Positions 8,334-18,131 are shown, numbered from the stretch's first letter. The stretch: DNA of 64,000 nt from Pedobacter nanyangensis (GCF_003313505.1 NZ_QMHO01000003.1:372001-436000); one strand, 5' to 3'. Notes: generated from the letters alone by a model not told the origin. Numbers and translations are program-made.

Positions 8334-8984
8334 TTTAATATATATTTTCTTAATTATTTTTTCGTTCTATTTCTTATTAACAAGCGATGTGCCAATAGAG
8401 TTTTGGCAGGATTTTGTCAAAAAAAGCGGCAAAAATGTAAACAGAAATCCAAATTCATGCTGACAGCTTGGCAGAAATTGAGGTGAAAGCTGAAGGAGGT
8501 TTAAGGTAAAAGGCGAAAAGGAGCGTGTGGTAAAGCCTAAGATGATTTGGAAATGATTGGCAGTATTTCATAGCTAAGCTTGTCCTGCTGTCCGCTACTA
8601 TCTTTTTGTCTGATGCCTCCCCTATCGCGTCATTGCGAGGAGGAACGACGAAGCAATCTGTCTCAAAACAGCTAACAAAAAGGATATCCGCTTCCATCAG
8701 GTTTATGGCACAATGGCCTATACAACAAACCACGTATCCCCTGCACCACCACGATAAAAAATGCAAGGCCTGGAAAAATACAAATCGCTATATTTAATGC
8801 CTTCAAAAGAATAATTGTATTGCATTGGCACACACCAGTTCCCCACTATGAGATCTATCCACAAGCCCTATTTGGCCAAAGTGCGGGCTGTCCAGTAATT
8901 GCCAACCAACAAACCGCACAAATAGATCACCTATTGATCAAAAAGAAAAAACCCGTTTTATTGTAGATTTACAGTGAGTAAAAA
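8334..8984. other. Gene-free interval between the methyltransferase gene and dnaK
   Basis: About 650 nt contain no convincing gene. The right half is just downstream of the methyltransferase stop and the left part upstream of dnaK, so the dnaK promoter should lie here, but I found no good TAnnTTTG box with a -33 element and no CIRCE-like repeat. A dispersed repeat lies at 8628-8659. Open frames in it translate repeat sequence and look spurious. Confidence 0.6.
8628..8659. repeat. Dispersed intergenic repeat (CGTCATTGCGAGG... type)
   Basis: The sequence starting CGTCATTGCGAGGAGGAA and ending AAGCAATCT, with imperfect dyad symmetry (ATTGCGAGG / CGAAGCAAT), resembles a palindromic intergenic repeat often found in many copies in bacterial genomes. 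Only one copy is in this window, so the repeat status comes from recognition rather than from comparison here. Confidence 0.55.
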
Positions 8985-10184
8985 CTAGATTTCCAGCAAA
9001 CGCTCTAAATGATGATAGCCAATTCCGAAATATTGCTTGGTCTCCTTAATCCTTTGCAATACCTCATCCTTGCTCTTTGTTCTTTGTTCTTTACTCCTTA
9101 ATCCTTGTTCCTTATTCCTAATCCCTACTACCAACACATTTTTTGGGGTATGCACTCCGGATACAAACTCAAACACTTTAGTTTTGTAGCCAAAGTACTC
9201 TAAAATTAAGGCACGCAGCCCATCAGTCACCATTTCCGCCTGGCGCTCTAAAAATATTCCATGCTTGGTCAAGAAATTTAGTTCGTTCTGCGCCTTCCCT
9301 TTTTCTATTTCTCTACGGATCTGCTTATGGCAACAAGGGGCCACCACAATTAAATCGGCATTAGCCTTTATCCCTTTATAAATGGCATCATCCGTAGCAG
9401 TATCACAGGCATGCAAAGCGATCAAAAGATCTATCGCTACTGTATCGTAGCTCTCTATGGTTCCCTCTGCAAAAGAAAGCTGTTCAAACTTTGCATTAAC
9501 CGCTATTTTATTGCACAAATCCACCAAATCCTTTCTAAACTCCACCCCAACCACATGGGCCTTTTGCTGGTGGTTAAGTAAATAATCGTACAGCGCAAAA
9601 GTAAGGTAGCCCTTCCCAGAACCCATATCCACCACATTTTTAATCGTGCCCTCAGGCAGCTCTCTAATCAACGAGCTTAAAATTTCGATGTATTGGTTAA
9701 TCTGCTTGTACTTATCCTGCGCATTTTTAAACACCGTTCCTCGTTCATCGGTAAGTCCCAGTTCATGAAGATAAAGGTTGTCTTTTGCTAAAATCAATCG
9801 TTTCTTTTCTTTGTTATGAGACAGATCTGCTTCCTTTTTCTTTTCCAACGGCTTAGTTCTTAACCTAAAGTTGCCTTTAGCATTTCTCTCCAAAATCATT
9901 TCTTCGCTGGTAGAAAATAAAGTAGCCACATGGAAATCGCCAGCTAAGTACCCATCAATAAGCGACAAACCCTCCGCAATCTCAAAGTTTTTGAAAATAT
10001 CTCGTGTTTTGTATCTGTAATTGAAAGCCAATTGCTGCTTGTTCTTAATCAATACCGGCTTTACGTACAACTGCTTCAGGCCCGCCTCCGTACCTTTGTA
10101 GTTGCCCAAGGCTAACTTTACAAAAGCCGATCCCGCAATCACTTTCTTAATTTCATTTACAAAGGTTGTTCCGTGCTGATCCAT
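8985..10184 (-). CDS. SAM-dependent methyltransferase, Methyltransf_32-like
   Basis: This 399-residue protein has an N-terminal region of about 150 residues of unknown role and a class I methyltransferase domain with the SAM-binding motif VVDMGSGKGYLTFALYDYL (about 184-202) and, further on, HACDTATDDA and APCCHKQIR, features of the METTL25/Methyltransf_32 group. The substrate is unknown. Near the C-terminus (about 356-374) a low-complexity Lys/Glu/Gln/Ser/Arg stretch is encoded by a C/T-rich repeat (9063-9119) that looks like intergenic repeat DNA read in frame. It is divergent from the peptidase E-like gene, with a promoter-like box (CAAAAATA, 10204-10211) upstream. Confidence 0.88.
   Translation of the reverse strand: MDQHGTTFVNEIKKVIAGSAFVKLALGNYKGTEAGLKQLYVKPVLIKNKQQLAFNYRYKTRDIFKNFEIAEGLSLIDGYLAGDFHVATLFSTSEEMILERNAKGNFRLRTKPLEKKKEADLSHNKEKKRLILAKDNLYLHELGLTDERGTVFKNAQDKYKQINQYIEILSSLIRELPEGTIKNVVDMGSGKGYLTFALYDYLLNHQQKAHVVGVEFRKDLVDLCNKIAVNAKFEQLSFAEGTIESYDTVAIDLLIALHACDTATDDAIYKGIKANADLIVVAPCCHKQIRREIEKGKAQNELNFLTKHGIFLERQAEMVTDGLRALILEYFGYKTKVFEFVSGVHTPKNVLVVGIRNKEQGLRSKEQRTKSKDEVLQRIKETKQYFGIGYHHLERLLEI
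9063..9119. repeat. C/T-rich repeat inside the methyltransferase gene
   Basis: The plus strand is a run of short variants of CTTTGTTCTTT, ACTCCTTAATCC and TTGTTCCTTATTCC. Such degenerate words are typical of intergenic repeats in this group. Here it is read without a stop as a charged insert, 57 nt long (19 codons). Confidence 0.5.
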
Positions 10185-10203
10185 CTTAATTATTACTGAA
10201 GTG

Positions 10204-10211
10204 CAAAAATA
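10204..10211 (-). promoter_or_regulatory. Putative -7 promoter box for the methyltransferase gene
   Basis: The minus strand reads TATTTTTG, matching the Bacteroidota -7 consensus TAnnTTTG, 20 nt upstream of the ATG at 10184. No clear -33 TTTG is seen. Confidence 0.4.
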
Positions 10212-10266
10212 CGATTATGCGAATAATAAATCGTTATTCGTAGGCACAACAGTACAGCACCTTAGT

Positions 10267-10274
10267 TATATTTG
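10267..10274 (+). promoter_or_regulatory. Putative -7 promoter box for the peptidase E-like gene
   Basis: TATATTTG matches TAnnTTTG and lies 22 nt before the ATG at 10296, so the 5' UTR would be short. The -33 element is weak or absent. Confidence 0.45.
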
Positions 10275-10295
10275 CCAAGCACTAATTAAACCGGT

Positions 10296-10991
10296 ATGAA
10301 TATCATCCTCGCTTCTACCTCTACCCTATTTGGCGAAACGTATTTGGCTTACCTTAAACCAGAACTCATTAAACTTTACCAAGGGGTAAATGAAATCATC
10401 TTTATTCCTTTCGCTCGTCCGGGAGGAATTTCTCATGACGATTACACCGCAAAAGCCGCAGGTTTCTTCTCAGAATTGGGAATTAGGCTTAAGGGCCTCC
10501 ATGAATTTGAAGATAAAGTAGCAGCAATTGAAAAAGCGCAAGGTTTTTTTACGGGTGGTGGCAACACCTTCCTGCTGGTTAAAACACTGCACGAACTTAA
10601 CTTGATGAGCGTTTTAAAGACAAACGTAGCAAAGGGGAAACCCTATTTAGGCTGTAGTGCAGGAACCAACATTGGTGGTTTAAATATGAAAACCACTAAC
10701 GATATGCCCATTGTATATCCTCCAAGTTTCGACTGCATGGGTTTGGTTCCTTTCAATATCAATCCACATTATCTGGACCCACAACCAAAATTAAAGCACA
10801 ACGGCGAAACCAGGGAAACCAGAATATTAGAGTTTTTGACCCAAAACAACATTAAAGTGGTTGGTTTGAGAGAGGGAAATTGGATCAGAAGGATTAAGGA
10901 TAGGATTACGGTAGAAGGTAGCTTTCAAACCAGAATATTCGAGCAAGGCAAAGCTCCTTATGAAATTGAACCTGGAAGCATTTTAACCTAA
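10296..10991 (+). CDS. pepE: Peptidase E (alpha-aspartyl dipeptidase, S51 family)
   Basis: This 231-residue protein matches peptidase S51. The nucleophile elbow GCSAGTN carries Ser121, and Asp136 and His158 (NPHYLD) fall at the spacing expected for the S51 triad. The GGGNT motif (87-91) before it is also typical. The family cleaves dipeptides with N-terminal aspartate, in the cytoplasm; no signal peptide is seen. A GNAT acetyltransferase gene follows after 13 nt, probably in the same operon. Confidence 0.93.
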   Translation: MNIILASTSTLFGETYLAYLKPELIKLYQGVNEIIFIPFARPGGISHDDYTAKAAGFFSELGIRLKGLHEFEDKVAAIEKAQGFFTGGGNTFLLVKTLHELNLMSVLKTNVAKGKPYLGCSAGTNIGGLNMKTTNDMPIVYPPSFDCMGLVPFNINPHYLDPQPKLKHNGETRETRILEFLTQNNIKVVGLREGNWIRRIKDRITVEGSFQTRIFEQGKAPYEIEPGSILT

Positions 10992-11004
10992 AAATAAACC
11001 CAGT

Positions 11005-11568
11005 ATGTTGATCAGAAAAGCAAAACGTGAGGAGTCTAAAATTATTGCCAGCTATATCTTCCTAGCCATGGAGGAAATTTCCTATCAATTTATAGGCGAA
11101 AATTCTGCAGAAAAAGCCTTACAATTCCTCCACAGCTTAATTGAAGAAACGAATAATCAATATTCCTACGAGAACTGTTGGCTGGTTGAATTTGAAAATG
11201 AAATTATAGCAGCAGCATTGGTATATGATGGTAGCAAATTACATGAGCTAAGAGAACCCGTAGCTCGGCAGATACAAGCAATGTTCAATAGGCCATTTAA
11301 CCCTGAAGATGAAACCCAAGCTGGTGAATATTACATTGATTGTGTTGGGGTAAATCCCAACCAACAAGGTAAGGGCATCGGGTCAAAAATATTTCAGTTT
11401 CTAATTGATGAGTACGTTTACAAAAGAAATGAAACACTTGGCTTGTTAGTAGACTGCAATAATCCAAACGCCAAAAGGTTGTATTTAAAATTAGGCTTTG
11501 AAGTTGTTGGAGAGAAAACGCTGGTAGGCAAAAAACTGGAACACCTACAATTCAAGAAGAAGAATTAA
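11005..11568 (+). CDS. GNAT-family N-acetyltransferase
   Basis: This 187-residue protein has a GNAT fold. The acetyl-CoA binding motif A is seen as VGVNPNQQGKGIGSKIF (Q/RxxGxG/A), preceded by a beta strand (YYIDCV) and followed by VDCNNPNAKRLYLKLGFE, the usual motif B region. The acetyl acceptor is unknown. It starts 13 nt after the peptidase E-like gene and is read with it. Confidence 0.9.
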   Translation: MLIRKAKREESKIIASYIFLAMEEISYQFIGENSAEKALQFLHSLIEETNNQYSYENCWLVEFENEIIAAALVYDGSKLHELREPVARQIQAMFNRPFNPEDETQAGEYYIDCVGVNPNQQGKGIGSKIFQFLIDEYVYKRNETLGLLVDCNNPNAKRLYLKLGFEVVGEKTLVGKKLEHLQFKKKN

Positions 11569-11712
11569 GCCCGCCTATTTAGTGTGGATATAGGATTATT
11601 TTAGCTTTGTTTTAGACACACAGCACAAACCCAATAGCATTAACAAAACGTTGTGGCCCATCAATTTCTATTCACAAAATATCAAATCCCCCCGCATTTG
11701 CGCATAAAAAAA

Positions 11713-11734
11713 CCCTTCAGGAAATCCTAAAGGG
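11713..11734 (-). terminator. Intrinsic terminator after rplQ
   Basis: On the minus strand, CCCTTTAGG and CCTGAAGGG pair with one mismatch around an ATTT loop and run into seven T. It lies 25 nt past the rplQ stop and closes the 15-kb ribosomal cluster. Confidence 0.85.
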
Positions 11735-11758
11735 CTTAAGCATAATAAGTTAGTTAGA

Positions 11759-12328
11759 TTACGCTTTTTGCTCTTCTGCATCATCAGCAGCTGGCGCCTC
11801 AGGAGCAGCTTCTTCTGCCGCAGGGGCTTCAGCAACTTCTTCCTTAACTTCAGCAACTGGAGCCGCTTCTTCTTTAACTTCTGCAGCAGGAGCATCAGCT
11901 TTTTTAGCTTTTGTTCTTCCTCTACGCGTAGTTTTCTTTTCAGCAACTGCTGTATCTTTTCCGTATACTTCGTTGTAATCTACCAATTCGATCAACGCCA
12001 TTTCTGCGTTATCACCTAAACGATTGTTTAACTTGATGATACGAGTATAACCACCTGGACGGTTAGCAACCTTAGCTGCTACGTCACGGAACAACTCTGT
12101 TACTACTTCTTTGTCTTTCAAGTAAGCAAATACTGTACGACGTGAGTGAGTAGTATCGTTTTTAGATTTAGTGATGATTGGCTCTACATAAACACGTAAA
12201 GCTTTTGCTTTAGCTAATGTAGTAGTGATTCTCTTGTGCGTGATCAAAGAAGAAGCCATATTAGCCAACATCGCTTTTCTGTGCGAAGTAGTTCTTCCTA
12301 AGTGATTGTGTTTTTTACCGTGTCTCAT
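11759..12328 (-). CDS. rplQ: Ribosomal protein L17 with an acidic Ala/Glu-rich tail
   Basis: Residues 1 to about 125 are a standard L17 ([20 protein letters not shown]). They are followed by a tail of about 64 residues: first a basic segment ([11 protein letters not shown]), then Ala/Glu/Pro repeats ending DDAEEQKA, for a total of 189 residues against about 120-130 in most bacteria. Tails of this kind occur in Bacteroidota L17. It is the last gene of the cluster and follows rpoA after a 135-nt gap. Confidence 0.98.
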   Translation of the reverse strand: MRHGKKHNHLGRTTSHRKAMLANMASSLITHKRITTTLAKAKALRVYVEPIITKSKNDTTHSRRTVFAYLKDKEVVTELFRDVAAKVANRPGGYTRIIKLNNRLGDNAEMALIELVDYNEVYGKDTAVAEKKTTRRGRTKAKKADAPAAEVKEEAAPVAEVKEEVAEAPAAEEAAPEAPAADDAEEQKA

Positions 12329-12408
12329 TTTATTGTTTATAAAGTGTGTACCGTCTCTTTGAACTTAATCTGAGGGAATTACACACAGTGAATTAATTTT
12401 AATTCTTT

Positions 12409-12462
12409 AAGTGATAGGTTATAAGTGATACGTATAACGTAGAACTTACATCCTATAACTTT
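12409..12462. repeat. Imperfect inverted repeat between rpoA and rplQ
   Basis: AAGTGATAGG and CCTATAACTT form the ends of an A/T-rich imperfect hairpin that also includes TTATAAGT and AACTTACAT words. It occupies a large part of the rpoA-rplQ gap and resembles the element between rpsN and rpsH. Confidence 0.5.
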
Positions 12463-12463
12463 T

Positions 12464-13456
12464 TTACTCTTCGTCTAACTTAAATTTAGAAAGGTTCATT
12501 CCAAACGATAATTGCTTAGATTTTACCAGTTCCTGGATTTCAGTTAACGACTTTTTACCGAAGTTTCTGAATTTTAACATATCAGCAACGTCGTATGATA
12601 CCAGATCAGCCAAAGTGCGAATGTCAGCTGCTTTTAAACAGTTTAACGCACGTACCGAAAGATCTAGATCTACCAATTCAGTTTTAAGGATTTTACGCAT
12701 GTGCAAAATTTCCTCATCAACTTCTTTAGTTTCCTCTTTAGCTTGAGATTCCAATACTAAATTCTCATCGGAGAATAGCATAAAGTGTTGGATCAAAATC
12801 TTAGCGGCCTCTTTCAAAGCTTCTTCTGGATGGATAGATCCATCGGTAGAAATATCTAAGATCAATTTCTCATAGTCGGTTTTTTGCTCAACACGATAGT
12901 TCTCGATCGTGTATTTTACGTTTTTCATTGGCGTAAAAATCGAGTCGATCGCGATTACGCCAACTACACTATCAGAAATTTTGTTCTCTTCAGCTGGAAC
13001 ATAGCCACGTCCTTTGTTAACTGTTAGTTCAACTTCCAAAGTAACGTTTTTCTCCATGTTGCAAACCACCAACTCTGGGTTTAACACCTCAAAATTGTTT
13101 GAGAACTTAGTAATATCTCCTGCCAGGAACTGCTCTTGACCATTTACAATGATAAAGATTTTCTCAGAATCACCAGACTCACCTGTTTTCTTAAAACGAA
13201 CTTGTTTCAAGTTAAGGATGATCTCTGTCAAATCTTCAACTACACCTTTGATAGTAGAAAACTCATGAGAAACGCCTGAAAAACGAATGCTGGTAATAGC
13301 ATAGCCTTCCAAAGAAGAAAGTAAAATTCTTCTTAGGGCGTTACCAATTGTTACACCGAAACCGGGCTCTAAAGGACGAAATTCAAATTGACCATCGAAA
13401 TCTGTTGATTTCTGCATGATTACCTTATCTGGCTTCTGAAATGCTAAAATTGCCAT
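12464..13456 (-). CDS. rpoA: RNA polymerase alpha subunit
   Basis: This 330-residue protein has the alpha N-terminal dimerisation domain ([30 protein letters not shown], given in part: [16 protein letters not shown] near residues 32-47) and the C-terminal DNA-contacting domain with two HhH-like motifs ([19 protein letters not shown], then [13 protein letters not shown]). It assembles the core enzyme. Its place between rpsD and rplQ is the usual alpha-operon order. Confidence 0.99.
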   Translation of the reverse strand: MAILAFQKPDKVIMQKSTDFDGQFEFRPLEPGFGVTIGNALRRILLSSLEGYAITSIRFSGVSHEFSTIKGVVEDLTEIILNLKQVRFKKTGESGDSEKIFIIVNGQEQFLAGDITKFSNNFEVLNPELVVCNMEKNVTLEVELTVNKGRGYVPAEENKISDSVVGVIAIDSIFTPMKNVKYTIENYRVEQKTDYEKLILDISTDGSIHPEEALKEAAKILIQHFMLFSDENLVLESQAKEETKEVDEEILHMRKILKTELVDLDLSVRALNCLKAADIRTLADLVSYDVADMLKFRNFGKKSLTEIQELVKSKQLSFGMNLSKFKLDEE

Positions 13457-13536
13457 TTATTAATGTTTTTAGATCGTTTATTAATGTTGTGTAACGTAAA
13501 AATAGTTAAAGCCCATAAGGGCCTTAACCAAATCTA

Positions 13537-14145
13537 TTACTTAGAGTACAACTCTACAATAAGGTTTTCCTTAATGTTTTCAGGGATCTCATCACGGTTA
13601 GGATATGATAAGAATTTACCTGATAATTCTTTAGCGTTCCAATCTAACCAAGAGTGCTTGTTGATTGCTCTACCAGCCACTGAATTTGAAATTGCCTCTA
13701 GAGATTTCGATTTCTCTCTTACTGCAACAACATCACCAGCTTTCAATTGATATGATGGGATATTTACTAATTCACCGTTTACAGTGATGTGCTTATGGCT
13801 AACTAATTGACGAGCACCTGAACGGCTAGGAGCAATACCTAATCTGTACACGGTGTTGTCTAAACGTGCTTCTAGCAATTGTAACAAGTTATCACCAGTG
13901 ATCCCTTGACGTGAAGAGGCTTTTGTAAACAAGTTACGGAATTGTTTTTCCAACACACCGTAAGTGTATTTTACTTTTTGTTTTTCCTGCAACTGTACTG
14001 CGTACTCAGATTGCTTTCCTCTTCTTTTTGAGGCACCGTGTTGGCCTGGAGGATAATTTTTTCTTTCTAATGCTTTGTCAGGACCGAAAATTGGCTCTCT
14101 GAACTTACGGGCGATTTTGGACTTTGGTCCGGTATATCTTGCCAT
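13537..14145 (-). CDS. rpsD: Ribosomal protein S4
   Basis: This 202-residue S4 has the N-terminal domain without a zinc-binding Cys set ([20 protein letters not shown]) and an S4 RNA-binding domain ([18 protein letters not shown], then [15 protein letters not shown]). It is a primary 16S rRNA binder and often an operon repressor in other bacteria; regulation is not visible here. It lies between rpsK and rpoA. Confidence 0.99.
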   Translation of the reverse strand: MARYTGPKSKIARKFREPIFGPDKALERKNYPPGQHGASKRRGKQSEYAVQLQEKQKVKYTYGVLEKQFRNLFTKASSRQGITGDNLLQLLEARLDNTVYRLGIAPSRSGARQLVSHKHITVNGELVNIPSYQLKAGDVVAVREKSKSLEAISNSVAGRAINKHSWLDWNAKELSGKFLSYPNRDEIPENIKENLIVELYSK

Positions 14146-14212
14146 TTTTTTGTTGTTTTAAAGTATCAACCCGACCGCATCGGGCGACTCTTAGCTTTAA
14201 AAATTAAACTGA

Positions 14213-14602
14213 TTAAACTCTTCTTTTCTTAGGAGGACGACATCCGTTGTGTGGAAGTGGAGTGATATCTTTAATAGACATTACTTCTATTCCTGCTACT
14301 TGCAAAGTCCTGATTGCAGACTCACGGCCTGAACCTGGGCCTTTAACAAAAACCTCAACTTTACGTAAACCTAAATCATAAGCCACCTTACCGCAATCAG
14401 ATGCAGCTTGACCGGCTGCATAAGGGGTGTTCTTTTTTGAACCTTTGAAACCCATTTTACCAGCAGAAGACCATGAAATGGTTTGTCCGTTATTGTTTGT
14501 TAAGGTAACGATGATGTTGTTGAACGTAGCATTGATGTGAGCTTGACCTACCGGTTCAATCACAACAAGACGTTTTTTGGTAACTTTTTTACTCTTAGCC
14601 AT
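14213..14602 (-). CDS. rpsK: Ribosomal protein S11
   Basis: This 129-residue S11 shows [32 protein letters not shown] and the C-terminal [15 protein letters not shown]. It is part of the 30S platform near the mRNA exit. It lies between rpsM and rpsD. Confidence 0.99.
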   Translation of the reverse strand: MAKSKKVTKKRLVVIEPVGQAHINATFNNIIVTLTNNNGQTISWSSAGKMGFKGSKKNTPYAAGQAASDCGKVAYDLGLRKVEVFVKGPGSGRESAIRTLQVAGIEVMSIKDITPLPHNGCRPPKKRRV

Positions 14603-14677
14603 GTTATTTTTTAACGATTTGACTTACGAACTTGAACTAACTCAGTAATCCCCTACCGTAAATCTGTAATCTAATTA

Positions 14678-15055
14678 TTATTTAGATGCTTTTTTCTTGT
14701 TAGCAACTGTTTTTCTCTTTCCTTTACGGGTACGAGAGTTGTTTTTAGTACGTTGACCACGAACTGGCAAACCTTTTCTGTGACGGAGACCTCTGTAGCA
14801 TCCGATATCCATTAAACGTTTGATGTTTAATTGAACCTCTGAACGCAAAGCACCTTCTACTTTGATTTGATCGTTGATGATGGTACGGATGGCAGACAGT
14901 TCGTCGTCTGACCAATCTTGTACTTTTTTGTTGAAATCGATTCCTGCTTGGGTCAAAATGTTTTGAGCAGTTGATCTACCTACACCGTAGATATAAGTTA
15001 ATCCGATCTCGCCTCTCTTGTTTCTTGGTAAATCAATACCTGATATCCTTGCCAT
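14678..15055 (-). CDS. rpsM: Ribosomal protein S13
   Basis: This 125-residue S13 begins [20 protein letters not shown] and ends in a basic tail after [18 protein letters not shown]. It contacts 16S rRNA in the 30S head and the P-site tRNA. It follows rpmJ in the usual order. Confidence 0.99.
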   Translation of the reverse strand: MARISGIDLPRNKRGEIGLTYIYGVGRSTAQNILTQAGIDFNKKVQDWSDDELSAIRTIINDQIKVEGALRSEVQLNIKRLMDIGCYRGLRHRKGLPVRGQRTKNNSRTRKGKRKTVANKKKASK

Positions 15056-15127
15056 ATTTGTAAATTGTTTTTTAACGAACGACCGAACGGCGGGCCACCG
15101 TTGTACGGATCATTCCAATGTTTTTAA

Positions 15128-15244
15128 TTAACCCTGACGTTGTTTAAACTTTGGGTTCTTTTTGTTGATTACGTAAAGTTTGCCTTTGCGGCGAATAACT
15201 TTGCAATCAGCACTACGCTTTTTAATTGATGACCTAACTTTCAT
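15128..15244 (-). CDS. rpmJ: Ribosomal protein L36 (zinc-free form)
   Basis: The 38-residue frame starts [15 protein letters not shown], continues [16 protein letters not shown] and ends KFKQRQG. It is a typical L36 but keeps a single Cys (Cys14); the other zinc ligands of the C+ form are replaced, including Ser11. It lies 1 nt after the infA stop and before rpsM, the usual place. Confidence 0.97.
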   Translation of the reverse strand: MKVRSSIKKRSADCKVIRRKGKLYVINKKNPKFKQRQG

Positions 15245-15245
15245 T

Positions 15246-15464
15246 TTATTTGTATCTATAAGTGATTCTGCCTTTTGTTAAATCGTAAGGCGACATCTCA
15301 AGTTTTACTTTATCCCCAGGCAAAATTTTGATGTAGTGCATCCTCATTTTACCTGATATATGTGCAATAATCTCATGTCCATTTTCCAGTTCTACCCTGA
15401 ACATGGCATTCGATAATGCTTCTTTTATTACTCCGTCTTGCTCAATTGAGGCTTGTTTAGCCAT
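15246..15464 (-). CDS. infA: Translation initiation factor IF-1
   Basis: This 72-residue protein is a full IF-1 (S1/OB fold) with [37 protein letters not shown] and [20 protein letters not shown]. It binds the 30S A site during initiation. It lies between map and rpmJ. Confidence 0.98.
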   Translation of the reverse strand: MAKQASIEQDGVIKEALSNAMFRVELENGHEIIAHISGKMRMHYIKILPGDKVKLEMSPYDLTKGRITYRYK

Positions 15465-15536
15465 ATTCTATTGATTTTTACTTAATTAGGTGTCCACTAA
15501 ACAGGGTTGCAAAATTAAATATTTTTTTTGAAATAT

Positions 15537-16322
15537 TTAATTTTTTTCTCTTAAAACTTCCTCAATTACCGAAAAAGTGCTTAAAACATCTGCTTTGCCC
15601 TTTTTTATGGCAACAGTATGTTCAAAATGTGCAGATGGCTTATTGTCTTTTGTGGTAACAGTCCAACCATCCGACCAAAATTTTACCGCTGCCGTTCCCG
15701 CATTGATCATGGGCTCTATCGCCAGCACCATTCCTTCTTCCAGTTTTATACCGCTTCCTCGTTTACCGTAGTTGGGCACTTCTGGTTTTTCGTGGAGCTG
15801 AACGCCCACCCCATGTCCCACCAATTCCCGCACTACCCCGAAACCATTAGCTTCGGCATGGGCTTGTACCGCGTGGGCAATATCGCCTATGCGCATGCCA
15901 ACTACCGCCTTCTCAATGGCAAAAGCTAAACACTCCTGTGTAACCTTTACCAGTTTCTTGCGTTCCTCATCTATTTCGCCAATAGAAAAAGTATAAGCCG
16001 AATCGCCAAAGTAGTTGTTCTTGATTACGCCACAATCTACCGAAATCAGATCACCTTCCTTGATGACATAATCATTAGGGAAACCGTGAACTACCTGTTC
16101 GTTGGGAGAAATACAAAGAGAGTTGGGAAAACCGCCGTAATTAAGAAAAGCTGGCACAGCTCCGTGATCTTTGATGAACTCGTATGCCAGCTTATCTAAT
16201 GATATGGTTGTAATACCGGGTTTGATTACTTTGGCCACCTCGGCCAAGGTTTTCGATACCAGTTGGGAACTTTCCCTAATCAATTCAATCTCTTCTTGAG
16301 ATTTGTAATGGATCTTAGACAT
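15537..16322 (-). CDS. map: Type I methionine aminopeptidase
   Basis: This 261-residue protein removes N-terminal Met from new proteins. The pita-bread fold has the metal ligands in DCGVIKNNYFGDSAYT, in the GHGVGVQLHEKP loop and in AIEPMI and FEHTVAI. It lacks the N-terminal extension of type Ic enzymes. It lies between secY and infA in the usual order. Confidence 0.98.
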   Translation of the reverse strand: MSKIHYKSQEEIELIRESSQLVSKTLAEVAKVIKPGITTISLDKLAYEFIKDHGAVPAFLNYGGFPNSLCISPNEQVVHGFPNDYVIKEGDLISVDCGVIKNNYFGDSAYTFSIGEIDEERKKLVKVTQECLAFAIEKAVVGMRIGDIAHAVQAHAEANGFGVVRELVGHGVGVQLHEKPEVPNYGKRGSGIKLEEGMVLAIEPMINAGTAAVKFWSDGWTVTTKDNKPSAHFEHTVAIKKGKADVLSTFSVIEEVLREKN

Positions 16323-16342
16323 GCAATCTTATCGCCGCTTGC

Positions 16343-17683
16343 TTATAATGCAGCCCCGCTGGTGCTTGTCACAGTTGGAACACCGGAACGACCGGTTACT
16401 CTGCCTGTTTTCATTAAACCATCGTAGTGGCGCATTAATAAATAGCTTTCAATCTGCTGCAAAGTATCTAATACTACACCTACCAAAATCAACAAAGAAG
16501 TACCGCCAAAGAAATGCGCAAACTCTTGTTGAATACCAACCTTAACCGCAATTGAAGGAATAATTGCAATGGCAGCTAAGAACAGCGATCCGGGGAAAGT
16601 GATCTTAGAAATTACCTCATCAATGAAAGATGAAGTGGCCAAACCTGGCTTTACGCCTGGGATGAAACCGCCATTTTTCTTCATGTCATCAGACATTTGA
16701 GTGGGGTTAACGGTAATTGCAGTATAGAAGAATGTGAATGCAATAATTAAAAACGCAAACGTTAAGCTATAAGTTAACGAAGTGATATCCGAATATTGGT
16801 GCAACCAACTTTCCTGCAAATTAGGGAACAGCCCAATCAATGCACTTGGCACAAACATTAAAGCCTGAGCAAAGATGATTGGCATAACACCAGCTGCATT
16901 TACCTTCAACGGAATGTACTGTCTAACGCCACCTACTTGCTTGTTACCTACAATACGCTTAGCATATTGCACTGGCACTTTACGAACACCTTGTACAATT
17001 AGGATAGTGAACATGATGATGGCATACAATGCCACAATTTCCAATACCAGCCTAATTAAGCCGCCGTCATTACCTGCAAATACCGAGCTTATCTCTTGGC
17101 TGATTGCAATAGGCAAACGAGCAATGATACCTACCATGATGATTAAAGACGTACCATTACCGATACCTTTATCGGTAATTTTTTCGCCCAACCACATCAC
17201 AAACAAGGTACCTGCGGTAAGCACAATTGCCGACAAGAAATAGAAAGTAGTATGGTCTATCACAATTGCTTCTGGAGTAATTTGTGTTTTCACATAACCA
17301 ATTGCTTGTACGATAGTAATGGCCACTGTTAGGTAACGAGTGTACTGCGTTAATTTTTTACGTCCGCTTTCACCCTCTTTTTGCATTTTTTGGAATGTAG
17401 GTACCGCAATTCCCAATAACTGCACTACAATTGATGCAGAGATATAAGGCATTACACCTAACGCAACGATTGACGCTTTGGAGAATGCACCCCCAGCGAA
17501 CATATCTAATAAACCTAACAGACCTGACTTTTGTGCGTTTGATAACTGCGCAGGATCAACCCCCGGCAATACCACCTGGCAAACAAGTCTGTAGATCACA
17601 AGAATCATAAGCGTAAATAAAATACGCCCTTTTAATTCTTCAATTTTCCAAATATTACTTAAAGTAGTAAGTAGCTTCTTCAT
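16343..17683 (-). CDS. secY: Protein translocase subunit SecY
   Basis: This 446-residue protein has ten hydrophobic helices and SecY hallmarks: LDMFAGGAFSKASIVALGVMP near the plug, GNGTSLIIMVGI, and KNGGFIPGVKPG in the C-terminal half. It forms the Sec channel with SecE and SecG. It starts 1 nt after the rplO stop, so translation is probably coupled. Confidence 0.99.
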   Translation of the reverse strand: MKKLLTTLSNIWKIEELKGRILFTLMILVIYRLVCQVVLPGVDPAQLSNAQKSGLLGLLDMFAGGAFSKASIVALGVMPYISASIVVQLLGIAVPTFQKMQKEGESGRKKLTQYTRYLTVAITIVQAIGYVKTQITPEAIVIDHTTFYFLSAIVLTAGTLFVMWLGEKITDKGIGNGTSLIIMVGIIARLPIAISQEISSVFAGNDGGLIRLVLEIVALYAIIMFTILIVQGVRKVPVQYAKRIVGNKQVGGVRQYIPLKVNAAGVMPIIFAQALMFVPSALIGLFPNLQESWLHQYSDITSLTYSLTFAFLIIAFTFFYTAITVNPTQMSDDMKKNGGFIPGVKPGLATSSFIDEVISKITFPGSLFLAAIAIIPSIAVKVGIQQEFAHFFGGTSLLILVGVVLDTLQQIESYLLMRHYDGLMKTGRVTGRSGVPTVTSTSGAAL

Positions 17684-17684
17684 T

Positions 17685-18131
17685 TTATAGTTTTACGATT
17701 GAGCCTCCAGCAGCTTCGATAGCTTTTTGCGCACTTGCAGAAAAAGCATGAGCTGTAACTTCTAATTTAGCTTTAACTTCGCCACGACCTAAGATTTTTA
17801 CCAAGTCATTTTTAGAAGCTAAACCATGCTCCTGCAATGTAGCAAAATTTATGGTGCTTAAGCTAAATTTTTCTGCTAATCCTTGCAATACGTCTAAGTT
17901 TACGCCAACGTATTCAGTACGGTTGATTGGTTTGAAACCTACTTTAGGTACACGACGTTGCAAAGGCATTTGACCACCTTCGAAACCAATTTTTGTGGAA
18001 GTACCTGAGCGTGAGCCAGCTCCCTTGTGACCGCGGGTTGATGTACCACCACGACCTGAACCTTGACCACGACCAATTCTTTTACTTGTTTTTACAGAAC
18101 CTTTTGCAGGTTTTAAATTACTTAAGTTCAT
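17685..18131 (-). CDS. rplO: Ribosomal protein L15
   Basis: From the ATG at 18131 this is a 148-residue L15 starting [18 protein letters not shown], with the Gly/Arg-rich region [18 protein letters not shown] and the C-terminal L15/L18e domain. An upstream in-frame start at 18167 adds 12 residues not expected for L15 and is rejected. It lies between rpmD and secY. Confidence 0.98.
   Translation of the reverse strand: MNLSNLKPAKGSVKTSKRIGRGQGSGRGGTSTRGHKGAGSRSGTSTKIGFEGGQMPLQRRVPKVGFKPINRTEYVGVNLDVLQGLAEKFSLSTINFATLQEHGLASKNDLVKILGRGEVKAKLEVTAHAFSASAQKAIEAAGGSIVKL

Noticed and set aside
8455..8766. Minus-strand frame of 103 codons in the gap before dnaK
   Set aside because: It reads through the dispersed repeat at 8628-8659, has no domain or export signal, and its ends do not fit any neighbour.
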